The position numbers and the translations under genes were made by a program. 64,000 nt of DNA from Limnephilus marmoratus. Taxonomy: Eukaryota; Arthropoda; Insecta; Trichoptera; Limnephilidae. The DNA is taken from contig OU862906.1 of assembly GCA_917880885.1 (NCBI GenBank), positions 58,384,665 through 58,448,664 of the forward strand. The letters are read 5' to 3'. Positions 22,301-31,770 of this stretch are shown here, in pieces; positions within the stretch are counted from its first letter, which is position 1, and each line of letters opens with the position of its first letter. The notes beneath the pieces are model-generated. The model was not told the origin of the DNA. It did no database searches and worked only from the letters and a program-made list of their open reading frames with translations.

Positions 22301-23130
22301 ATTGAATCGATTCTTTACAATAATCTAATATAAGCTCACTTCTAAATGTTTTCAAAATATTTTAATTATTTATTACAGAACTCGTATGCAATTCACAACA
22401 TATCATGTTGAAGAAGTGCATTGATTGAGACTATTGTAATAATAATATTTTATTATACATATAATGTTGTTGGGTGGTTCTGATTTTCTGTATGCGCCAT
22501 AAATTTTTCCACTTACGATATCGCTCCTGCGGGGAAACCGGACGAAGTAGGGGTGCGCATTAAGCGGCACGCGAAAGCTTAGTTCTTGGAATTTTTTCAC
22601 CTTGGAAAGCTTTACGGAGCAACAACGCGCTTTCTGTGTAGACATGGCATGACGACAGTTTTGCAGACATGACGATTCTTACTTGATTTTTCGGTACCTT
22701 ATTTGTGTTCATTTGTTTTATTATTATTTAAACGCCCGTAGAGTTTTTACATAGAATGCAGTACATTTTTTGTTTAATTACAGTAAAAATAATTTACAGG
22801 TAACATAATATATGTTAAAAACCAAATAATAGGTTACATAAAATATAAGCGTTAACAAAATATAGGTAACATAAAATAAAAGAAAAAAATGCAGGTTGCA
22901 TGAGATATAGGAATTGACACAAAGCAGACAATGTTTAAAATTGTTCACATTAGTTTATGAGATATGTAAAAATATATAGTTGGCACACATAGCGTTTGAA
23001 GTTTGCTAAGTTCACATTATCGATTAAATGTAAATCAGTGTCCCAGTGTTAATTTATTAATTTAAGAATTATCTTTTATCTCTCACACGGGAGCCATTCC
23101 TTCATAATGTACGGAGGCAGGTATATAAGC
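22301..23130. other. Unassigned DNA
   Basis: A slightly GC-richer stretch at 22490-22650 has an 80-codon minus-strand frame with no known motif. The rest is AT-rich. No repeat boundaries were seen. Confidence 0.4.
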
Positions 23131-23139
23131 AAATTAGGA

Positions 23140-23595
23140 TGGGGACTGCCGCCCCGGAAACCATTTATTGGATAACCAACACCTCTGCCATAGGTCACCT
23201 CAAGTAGTTCGCTACGTTTGTTGACTTATCAGGGGTGCCCGGGATCATGGGGTGTGGATTGACCGGGTCTTGATGGCGGATGCGACTGCCTACCAGATGC
23301 ACGGCAGGCCGGATGGGGAGACAACGATTCTGGGAGTCCCTTTGACTTCTCCAGTCGTACTCTCTCGGAACATCGTCTTGCACCGATGTGGGAGGGATGG
23401 ATTCATTTGTCCGTCACTCTGGGAGATACTGACCCCAGATTTCTACCCACACCTTAAACCCTTTTCCTTCCCAGAACTTCCTCTCCTTCCTTTCCTAAAA
23501 ATACCCTCCTCACGGCATCCCCAAAGATGAAATGGGCCCCGAGGGAAATTATTTTCCTCAAGGCCTCCTGTGTGGAGCTAATGTAAAAAAAAGGC
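23140..23595 (+). mobile_element. SINE B, near full length
   Basis: This is the best plus-strand copy of a family of about 450 bp. The order is: GCCGCCCCGGAAACCATT head; ACCAACACCTCTGCCATAGG; GGGGTGCCCGGG; CTCTCGGAACATCG; GGAGGGATGGATTC; CAGAACTTCCTCTCCTTCC; then the tail with ACCCTCC...GATGA, an inner hairpin around GAAATTATTTTCC, CTGTGTGGAG, TAATG and an A-run. I see no convincing tRNA, 5S or 7SL head, so its promoter origin is unknown. The last 100 bp are shared with LINE J. Confidence 0.85.
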
Positions 23596-23861
23596 TTGGC
23601 GTATTTCACCATCCCGTATTGGAAATCCCGTGAAATAGGCTAGGCCCACATATTTTATGAGAGCGTAGCTCTCGTGTGAGAGTAGCACTACGTCATATTC
23701 TGACATTGGTTTTAAAATTACATCTTTACAAGACTAATATTTTTATTTTATGAAATATTTTCGTTGACATAATGCTTCATAGGTTCTCCAGTTTTACATC
23801 TTCTTTGTTTTTAGACGAGGCCCCTTTTCAATTGTATCCTTGTCCCTTTTAATGGCATAAA

Positions 23862-24278
23862 ATGGCTCTTCATTCTCGAAAAGTGATGGTTTGGGTAGAT
23901 ACTAGACATGTCATGATAGTTATTATGTCATTATTTGTACTCACTTCTTCAAAGATTCACGCGGATAATGTGTTAAAGTTATTGATAAAAGAAATATACT
24001 CCGAAAAACTGATTTCGCGAAGAGGTGATATCGCATGGCCACCCCGCAGTTCTTGGTTGAAACCCCCTGATTTTATTTTGTGGGATTATCTTAAACGTCG
24101 GTTTTACATGAATAAACTTGCCACAATACCTAACTTGAGACGAATATTCTACAAGAGATCATCCGATATCCCGCGCACTAGGTGTCAAAGAGTTTTTAGA
24201 ATCTTGGTGCCAGATTCGAAGAATGTCAGAAATATACGGACTACATTAAAAAGACGTACATTTTCACTCGATTCATAG
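23862..24278 (+). pseudogene. mariner/Tc1-like transposase C-terminal remnant
   Basis: The open frame contains AWPPRSSWLKPPDFILWDYLK followed by NKLATIPNLRR, matching the region around the third catalytic acidic residue (the D in PPDF) in IS630/Tc1/mariner transposases of insects, where the usual wording is SPDLTPPDFFLWGYLK. The N-terminal DNA-binding half and the first catalytic Asp are not visible, and no terminal repeats were found, so it is a dead fragment. Confidence 0.7.
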
Positions 24279-24676
24279 TAAAGTCTCCTTTTAATTGAGT
24301 TTCCATCAATGCAAAAAACTTATGGCGCACCTTACATAATATAATTTTATAAACTATGCTTCATGGTGGCCTCAGGGACATAATACACAATTATTATTGT
24401 ATCTAGGCATGTTAATCGATGAAATTGGGCGAGTTTACAAGCTACTATCTGGGAAATTCACTACATAACTGTAAGTAAACTCGCTCAGTATAATCGTGTT
24501 ACTTGCCAACCAGCAGATTGTTGACAATCGACGAAAAAAGTTGAAAGGTTGTCAACTTTACTTGCTACTCGCTTACATCTTGACTTACGTGATTGGAAAT
24601 TTATGCGTTCAAAATGGCTGCCAACAAACAGTTGATTTCGACTATCAAACATCTAACAGAATTAGTTCTAGACCGG
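24279..24676. other. Unassigned DNA with short inverted words
   Basis: GCGAGTTTAC at about 24430 is mirrored by GTAAACTCGC at about 24475. No gene is supported. Confidence 0.35.
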
Positions 24677-25790
24677 GCGCTAGAGGTAGTTCAGTATGCA
24701 AAATGTGAGGACCGGCAACTATGACCAGATTCTTATACCTGAGACCCCAAATAATAACAAAACACATCTTGCCGCTAGGTTTGATGGTCCCTTCCCTCTC
24801 CCTTCACACCCCCTCTTCGCCCATACGGCAAGTGTTGGCGCCAGAGGTAGTTGATATATGCAAAATGTGAGGAGTATCTGTAAAATTGTAAAATTTAACT
24901 TTTTGTATACGATCCGATAATTTCTTAGTTTTCTTGAACAATCTTTCATTTTCGTACGTAGTTAATAGAATCTCTCCATTTTCCTTAACATTATGTAAGC
25001 ATCGCGAAGTTGATTCTTCAGTAAGTTCACCAGTGAAAATATTGTAAGGCACATATTCCCCACTAGTTTTAAATGGATTACAAGCTTTGAAACACTTAAT
25101 GATATTTTCAATATCCATATCGTCCATATTAATTCTCGATTGTGTCCATTCATTATGACTATAAATGTTAACTGTAGTATCAGATTGTATTCCAAGGTAT
25201 GAAGTAAAAATTGAGTGGACACTATTTTTGAAAGTATACAAAAGCAACCATCTTTGTATTGCTTTTTCCTTGGCCTTTTTATTGGCAAATTAACCACTTT
25301 TAACCACATTTCTAACGTTTTTCAATACAGTATACTTTAAGCATACACTCAAAAAGAACTAAAATCGAATTATTTTATACGTATACAAAAAACACGGCTT
25401 AACAAAGCAACGTCTTTACGTCAATAGATGTAGAAACACACTAAACACATAAAAGCGCGCTGTGCTTGAGGGGGTGTGACGGGAGAGGAGGGGACCATCA
25501 AACCTAGCGGCAAGATGTGATTTGTTATTATTCGGGGTCTCAGGTATAAGAATCCGATCATAGTTGCCGGTCCTCTCATTTTGCATATATCAACTACCTC
25601 TATGGGCGAAGCACTTGGGCGAAGCACCTCTGCACTTGCCCTATGGGCGAAGAGGGGGTGTGAAGGGAGAGGGAAGGGACCATCAAACCTAGCGGCAAGA
25701 TGTGTTTTGTTATTATTTGGGGTCTCAGGTATAGAAATCCGGTCATAGTTGCCGGTCCTCACATTTTGCATACTCAACTACCTCTAGCGC
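24677..25790. mobile_element. Unclassified element with 149 bp terminal inverted repeats
   Basis: The arms 24677-24825 and 25642-25790 are reverse complements over about 149 bp, with ends GCGCTAGAGGTAGTT. Inside each arm lies a second, shorter or partial copy of the same unit: 24838-24870 on the left and 25466-25605 on the right. The unique centre (about 24871-25440) carries a minus-strand coding remnant. No clear target duplication flanks it. It could be a long-TIR DNA transposon, a foldback element, or two copies of one repeat inserted in opposite directions. Confidence 0.6.
24871..25309 (-). pseudogene. Protein remnant inside the long-TIR element
   Basis: Two overlapping minus-strand frames exist. 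The more protein-like one reads FKNSVHSIFTSYLG, then MDIENIIKCFKACNPF and LTEEST, then KKTKKLSDRIQ. The order of an acidic residue plus IIxCFxxCNPF, an L/FTGE-like block and a basic KKTKKL block is reminiscent of uncharacterised proteins found in many arthropod transposable elements. I cannot name the domain. No start or full ORF is visible and the coding sequence is likely truncated by the inverted repeats. Confidence 0.35.
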
Positions 25791-25861
25791 CTGCACTATT
25801 CATGCAGGCGTCGTTATTCTCGCTACTGGCGCTAGCAGCGACCTGCGAGCTTAGTTTTTTC

Positions 25862-26287
25862 GACGACCTCCGTAGTCCAGTGGCTAAGACTCTTGACTCA
25901 CATTCCGGAGGTCGCGGGTTCGAACCCGGCATGCACAAATAAATTTTATTTGATTACTTTGTGTTATTTTCACAATTAATTCATTTAAAAATAATATATA
26001 GTATATTTGCGGTATGTTCCAGAGTGGAAGATACTATCAGTATCACCCTGGTGTAAGACCACCATTCAGAATTGAAACGTTGCTTGAAAATGGCTTTAGC
26101 CGTGTTGAGTGACCAGATCTGAATAGCCAGGTACTTCCCAACCTTCCTCTTCCCCACCTCCTTCCCCTCCCCGCTACCTTAAGCCTCACAACATACCCCA
26201 ATTAATTGGGGATGCCATAGTCTCACTGGCTCCAGACGGGAGCAGTTGAGATTCTTGTGCGGTATTCACTGAAAAAAAAAAAAAAAA
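25862..26287 (+). mobile_element. SINE A, full length
   Basis: This copy is collinear with the one at 12198-12677, with intact box A (TAGTCCAGTGGC) and box B (GGTTCGAACCC). The A-tail is short (about 17). It begins GACGACCTCC and lies directly right of the long-TIR element. Confidence 0.9.
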
Positions 26288-26291
26288 GTTT

Positions 26292-26940
26292 CCTACAAAA
26301 ATGTTCGCTAGTGAGCGAGTGGACAGTTTTGTGTGTCATCATGACAATCTCACTCGCCGATTCACCCGCTTTTAAACTTAGTAGATAATAGCTTGTAAAC
26401 TCGCTCAATGTAATTAAGGCTTTAGGTGCGATTGGCCGATAGCCTCGAAAAACCTTTTTTCCTTCTTCAGTAACATTTCTTGTTCCAGCTGTTATGAGCC
26501 AAACACCCTCTATCTGCAAACATTTGCACACGCTACTACGCCAAAGCAGACCTAACTGTATCCAGTTTGCCACATGCTCATAATATTCTGATTTCGCAAT
26601 AAAGGCTCGTATGACATGGGTTGATTATTGTGCCGCAAAGTCCAACTATTGCAGTCTGTATCTCTGGTTAGCTACGATGCGAGTGACGACATTGTCCATC
26701 ACAGATTGGAATGCCGGACAAGTTGGTTGTTGTGTCCTAAATACGGGACGAGTTGTGTCCTAAGTAAGGGATTCACCATGTCCTTTACGGAACACGCGCT
26801 GTTCTCCAATATTCTGAACAATACCCACCTGCTAAGTACCGGGGCTTTGGTGATATTAAGTGTTATTGAGGACGTACTCAGTAGGTTGTTAATGAGTTCC
26901 TTTGTTCGGCCGATTGCAGATACTTGATAAGCGTATAATC
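26292..26940 (-). pseudogene. Decayed protein-coding remnant, family not recognised
   Basis: The minus strand is open for about 90 codons left of 26573 and has protein-like composition (for example HVANWIQLGLLW and EGVWLITAGTRNV). Upstream it continues in other frames with words such as LINNLLST, RWVLFRILEN and NPLLRTQLVP, so a longer coding sequence has been broken by several frameshifts and stops. It carries no transposon motif I recognise. It could be a transposon accessory gene or an old viral insertion, and neither is shown. Confidence 0.35.
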
Positions 26941-27416
26941 ATCGGTTGATATCATATTCAAAAATATTACAGGTACCTCTAGTGGACAGTATATTAAAAT
27001 GTTCAAGTGAAAATTTTTCCAATTTTTTAAAAAGTGCAGTTTTTATTTTGTCAAACAAGAATCGAATTTGATGGTAAAGAACTGAATTTCAATATCCATT
27101 GTGATAATATATACGCTCAGTAGGCCATATACTCGTATAATGCCATATACTCGTATAATGCCATGCGAGTGAATTGAAAAGTCGTGTTTAGTTAATGAAT
27201 TTAAAAGTCCAAGCGTACTTTCAAACAATCTTCCTTCACATCTCTTTTCCCTTTTCGATTCCTACAGCCTCGCAATATACCCCCTTAGGGAATGTCATAC
27301 TCCAACTACCAGTGCCATGAGCAGTTAGGCGGTAATCACAAAAAGTAAAGTAAAACACATTTTTATTTAAAATTATATGAGAGAAGCAAATGAGTTTGTT
27401 AGATTTTAGATTTTCA

Positions 27417-27560
27417 CGGCCAAAAATTATTTTGTTATTAGTTTTTGGGGTATTATGCCGTGTTACTCCACCTCCTTCTTTAGCCAACGTTTCGGACAGC
27501 GTTGAAGTATCCATCATCAGGACAGATGTGTAATAGTTAGGGGTGATGTTTGTACTTATC
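27417..27560 (-). repeat. Penelope-type 3' repeat with hammerhead-like core
   Basis: On the minus strand: CTGATGA (27514-27520), T, a stem of GGA(T)A/TGTCC with one mismatch, GAAAC (27489-27493), GTTGGC. This is followed by AACACGGCATAATACCCC and a tail AAAACTAATAACAAAAT then GGCCGTGAAAATC. It shares CTAACTATTACACATCTG with the plus copy at 27716, forming an inverted pair. Confidence 0.65.
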
Positions 27561-27715
27561 TACTTAGGAGCGATACCGTGTCGCCAGCTCCACTTCTCTA
27601 CGAGCTGGCGCTACAATATACTTCAACATGTTTTTTTGCGTTTAGCCGTGATGTAACCGTCAATTACCGGATACCAAGAATTGTTGAGCTTAGCTCCGTC
27701 GTCTCTAACTATTAC

Positions 27716-27815
27716 ACATCTGCCCTGATGATGGACACTGAAACGCTGTCCGAAACGTTGTCTAAAGAAAGAGGTAGCGTAACACGGCATAATACCCCAA
27801 AAATAATAACAAAAA
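27716..27815 (+). repeat. Penelope-type 3' repeat, inverted partner
   Basis: This is the plus-orientation copy of the same family as 27417-27560, ending CATAATACCCCAAAAATAAT. It carries the best-preserved hammerhead-like motif in the window. Confidence 0.65.
27725..27762 (+). ncRNA. Candidate hammerhead ribozyme
   Basis: CTGATGA (27725-27731), one unpaired T, stem II GGACA/TGTCC (5 perfect pairs, 9-base loop), GAAAC (27752-27756), loop GTT, GT, then C at 27762 as the expected cleavage site. Stem III would be only 2 bp (AC/GT). Stem I is weak: CTGCC upstream can pair with GGTAG further downstream after an internal loop. Very short stem III is known for hammerheads in Penelope-like elements. 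Activity is not shown. The unpaired T between core and stem II is unusual but occurs in every copy. Confidence 0.45.
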
Positions 27816-28690
27816 ATTAAAAAAGAGTTTGTTATTTAAGTTATTATTAAACTCAAATGTAGAAGTATTCCATCACATATTTTTTCGCAACTATGTAGGT
27901 AAATACTGTAATATATAGAAATAAATAAATAAACATTAGTTCAGTATTAACTCGGCAGAATGTTTAAAATTAATAGGTTAAAGGTAAGTTATTAAATTAT
28001 TATCGTTTCTGTTCTGAGATATGCTCATTTTGAGAGGACATATTATTCGAGAAGCAATATGTTTCTTTTGAATTATAGGCTGCATTATACTATTTTTACA
28101 TTGTATATCGGATGAAAATGGAAACTTTTTAAACGGCAAATAAATTTCTCATGATAAAATAACAAACATATTATTAAAATGATAAAATAATTATAAACAT
28201 TAGTTTTTATATGCAAATGTAGTTTTTATTACTAGAACCAGCTTTTATCAAAATATTTAATTTTATTTTCTTAATATTTAATTAAACACCTCAGCAACGA
28301 ATAAACGCCTTCCAAAATATCTCTATATTCCTCATAAAATTATAAAATGACGAAAATGATAAAAAGAATGATATATTAGCAATATTACGGTATGTTTATG
28401 GACGTAACAGTATGGACAGTATGGACGTAACGACTTTCACGTTCTCCAATCGAACTAGTGCTCTTGGGAATATAAGCCAGCTGGAGTCAAACAAAGTTCT
28501 ATCGTAACCTACCGAGATACTGCAGAGCTACGGAAATGTTCCTGAAGGACTTAGTGCTCACTTTTAGAGCACTTCTCCGCCACCGCGTAAGAAGCTCGTC
28601 GATTACGCCAATCTAAGGGCAATCACCAGGGTCAAATATCCACCGTCAATGGCTGAATGCATATATTTTTATTAGAATTTGAAATTAAAA
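27816..28690. other. AT-rich DNA; GC-richer unassigned block at 28440-28660
   Basis: No protein motif was found. The block around 28440-28660 has a different composition from its flanks and may be a fragment of an unrecognised repeat. Confidence 0.35.
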
Positions 28691-28726
28691 CACTTTTGTA
28701 CTTTCTTCCACTAATTTGTATTTCAC

Positions 28727-28770
28727 CAGGACCGGTTTCATCCTATTACGGACATTTTCAGACTGGTAGT
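28727..28770 (-). ncRNA. Hammerhead-ribozyme-like motif, Penelope type
   Basis: The minus strand reads stem I ACCAG, T, core CTGAAAA (consensus CTGANGA), T, a TCC/GGA stem, GAAAC, CGGTC, then CTGGT, which pairs perfectly with ACCAG. The layout is that of a type I hammerhead with minimal stem III. The A in place of the core G probably kills activity. It is a different subfamily from the 27725 motif. Confidence 0.45.
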
Positions 28771-28799
28771 TGAAATTCTTATGCTACGGTATTTATACA

Positions 28800-29450
28800 T
28801 CTTAGGCAGGGGTACACAACTTTTTCTCTATATAATGAATATTTATATTTTGTTAATTTTAAGGTATTATAAGTTATTTTGTTAATTTTAGGTACATACA
28901 GGTAATTATAAAGTTTATTATTAAAATTATGAATGATGTTACATATTAAATAGATATTTTTACTTCAAATGAATATACATGAATTTAATATTTGTCAATT
29001 AAGCCCTAAACAACAAGAAGGGAATAACCCAACATTACCAAAATAAAATATCAGTAATCACAAACCTTTTAAATTATATAAATTTATTTAACATATATCG
29101 AAAAAATACGTATTTATCCAGTTCTTCATAACAAAATATTTTCGGCTGTTGCGAATTCCACGGGCTGTTACAAACATTCTTTCAAAAACTTTTAAAAATC
29201 ATTCCCATTTTACACATCAAAACTAACAATATCATAAAGTTATTGAAGAAAACACGCGATTTCCACAGCTTCAAAAAACATTTTCCAAAGTCTTAATATT
29301 TTTAAAACATAACTGAGCATTGCAACTGGGCATTGCAAAAAAACAACAATAGTGTCAAACAAACAAATCAATTGAAATAAAATAGTTATTGGAAAAAAAT
29401 AATCCTGTTCAATTTAATCTAAGCATCTACAGATTTATAAACCTTTGCAA
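28800..29450. other. AT-rich DNA, no feature seen
   Basis: Very AT-rich sequence with no motif or boundary found on either strand. Confidence 0.5.
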
Positions 29451-29937
29451 TTTTTTTGCTACAAGAACTCCTGACAAAGATCCATAAAACAAGATATTGT
29501 TATGATTTAGACAAGAGGTTCCAAACCTTATTTTGCTCACCGCCCACTTTCCAAGTATGTGTTTCTTCGGTGCCCCCCCCCCCCCCCTTCCAGTCAGAAA
29601 TTAGACAGTACAAAGAAAAAAATTGCGCAAGAGAATTTTTATAAATAACAGGTACGTTTTCAAGGGGAAGCTCACCGCGAATCGTTTTACAACCGGTTGA
29701 TAATGTTTTAGTGATGAGTTCCCACGCGGGCGTTGTATGTTCGATCCTTTACTAGTTTAGTCCTTCATCAGTACACATGCCACATTTTCCCATTATAATG
29801 AAGAAAGTGGGAAAAGACTCCATTTTAAAAGATTATTGTTAATCTAATCTATGGTAAATAAAATGGATAATGTGTCCAGACATAATCTAGATAGCATTTA
29901 GTTCGGGTTTGAATCTTCCAATCATAAATATAGCAGC

Positions 29938-30640
29938 CATAAATGGGCGTGCTGTATAGGGCCCGCAGATACTTTAATAGTGCACAACTGCTAACCCTGT
30001 ACAAATCGCAAGTGCGCCCCACGGTTGAATTTGGCAGCCACCTCTGGTCTGGAGCTCCAAAATACCTGAAAAATACCCTCGACTCTGTGCAGAAACGGGC
30101 GGTCCGTTTGATACATTCTCCCATCTTAACAGACGGATTGCATTCTTTAGAGCACAGGCGTTGGGTGGGAATGCTATCCTTGTTCTACCGGTATTACAAT
30201 GGAAGATGCTCCGAGGAACTAGCATCATTGATCCCTTCGGCACCGGTGCATAGTCGGGAAACACGCCAAACGCGTGCCCAACATTTGTACACAGTTGACA
30301 TTTGTCACATGAGAACGGGTCGTTTCTTCGACTCGTTCTTATGTTCAACAGCTCGGCTGTGGAATGATTTGCCGGCCTCTGTGTTTCCTCCTTCCTACAA
30401 CATGGGTCTCTTCAAGACTAGAAAATAAGACAAGAAAATAATTTCCCTCGGGGTCTATGTCATCTGGGATGCTGTGTGGAGGGTCTTTTTGAGGAGAGGA
30501 AGGAATGAACATTGGTCTTGAAGAGACCCATGTTCATTCCTTCCTCTCCTCAAAAAGACCCTCCACACAGCATCCCAGATGACATAGGCCCTGAGGGAAA
30601 TTATTTTCCTCAAGGCCTCCTGTGTGGAGTTAATGTAAAA
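29938..30640 (+). pseudogene. LINE J 3' end with internal inversion
   Basis: The ORF tail reads LYKSQVRPTVEFGSHLW, RRWVGMLSLFYRYYNG, CSEELASLIP, GRFFDSFLCSTARLWNDLP and YNMGLFKT. This is the thumb/connection C-terminus common to Jockey/CR1-group LINEs. The RT active site is missing. After KT the sequence enters an inverted copy of the 3' end and then repeats the end in correct orientation, finishing at TAATG and an A-run. Twin priming during insertion can produce such an inversion. Other copies: 35668, 39181 and 46668. Confidence 0.8.
30434..30608. repeat. Near-perfect palindrome, 78 bp arms, 19 bp loop
   Basis: Arms 30434-30511 and 30531-30608 are reverse complements with two mismatches by eye. 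The arms are the LINE J 3' end in both orientations. Confidence 0.9.
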
Positions 30641-30734
30641 AAACCCAACAGAATACGCGTTAAGAATAAGGGAAATAATCTTGGTAGTTATTTATCTAAG
30701 TATGATACGGTTAAAGATGACCGAATCTAATAGA

Positions 30735-30855
30735 GACACCTTAGCTCAGGGGTCAGAGCTGTCGCAGTGGTTCGAGTTCCAGAGGTGTCAATGTCTTTTT
30801 CTGATTTTTCTGTCTCCAGATTTCCGATTGAGTTCCGCTAATATTGTAATTTTTT
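30735..30855 (+). repeat. SINE D with a tRNA-like head lacking an anticodon arm
   Basis: The first 55 bases have a perfect 7 bp acceptor-like stem (GACACCT/AGGTGTC), a D-arm-like GCTC/GAGC and a T-loop-like TTCGAGT, but only eight bases where the anticodon arm should be. The downstream body (CTGATTTTTCTGT, CGATTGAGTTCCGC) is repeated at 10895-10975. It is probably a SINE whose tRNA head lost its anticodon arm. Confidence 0.5.
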
Positions 30856-30999
30856 AAATTCCAATGTCCACCGTATTAGCCCTTTACCGGAGACTTCCAC
30901 CGCCCACAACTTTCCCTTGAGGCAACCACCGCCCCTTTGGATCTCAGCAATGCCTAGGGGAGGATGTAGCGCCTCCGTTGGAAATCACTGATGTAAACT

Positions 31000-31690
31000 A
31001 ATAGAATGGTAAATACAAAACCGAGAAAAGATCTTTTTCCAAAACGAAATAATATTTTTTCTTCTTAAGTGAACATGTTTATGTAGAAAAAAGTCCAATT
31101 TTGTTACGTAGAAATTTAATGAGTATTACATGTATAACATATTTGATCAATAAATAATTATTGTTATAATTAACGGGCGGCTTTAATTAAAATTTTCGTC
31201 TAACCCTTTCAAAATCCACACAATTACTCAATTTCGAATATTTCCCTTTCATACCCAAATATTTCCTGGAAAATCAAAACCAATCTCAGCCCTTAATTTA
31301 CCACCCTGTCCATGACTGGATCAAACATTTTCGTTGAAAAGGTAAGGTCAATAAGACTAGAAGATGGGAATATTTTTGACTTCAGATACAAGAATTCCTG
31401 CTCGCATAAGGGCAGCGAATATTGGCGCGGATTCTACTGTATTTTATATGAGCCACTTCACCTCCTGATATAAATCTGTGTTATCTGACCTATATATCTC
31501 GTATCAAAGAAACTAACGCCTAGCGGCTTGACTGAAGATCGGTATTTCTAATTTATACCAGCGGCAGGTTTATTTCCATACGAATAATGATGTGGTGAAC
31601 ACTTTGCCCTGTAAATGAAATTCTTAATTTTGAATTCTAAAATTTTGTATTCAGCTACCCTTCGAACCTAAAAGAACACCATGCGAGTAT
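31000..31690. other. Unassigned DNA
   Basis: No conserved motif, RNA fold or repeat edge was identified on either strand. Confidence 0.45.
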
Positions 31691-31770
31691 GGCTTTTAAT
31701 ACACATTTAAAGTGAATACCGCACAAGAATCCCCACTACTCCCAACCGACTGGAGACCGTGGCATGCCGA
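31691..31770 (-). repeat. SINE A 3' fragment
   Basis: GTGAATACCGCACAAGAATC and CTCCCAACCGACTGGAG are the inverted 3' end of SINE A. The head is absent. Confidence 0.6.

Larger units (their letters stand above)
29513..30994. mobile_element. Possible degraded hAT element enclosing LINE J
   Basis: The left end has CAAGAGGTTCCAAACC and CACCGCCCAC. The right end read inverted has CAGTGATTTCCAACGG and an inner CCACCGCCCAC. This looks like the outer ends of some insect hAT families. No 8 bp duplication is visible, so the call is weak. A run of 15 C lies at 29573-29587. Confidence 0.3.

Noticed and set aside
29513..30994. A confident hAT call
   Set aside because: The ends resemble hAT termini, but there is no matching 8 bp duplication, so it is kept only as a low-confidence feature.
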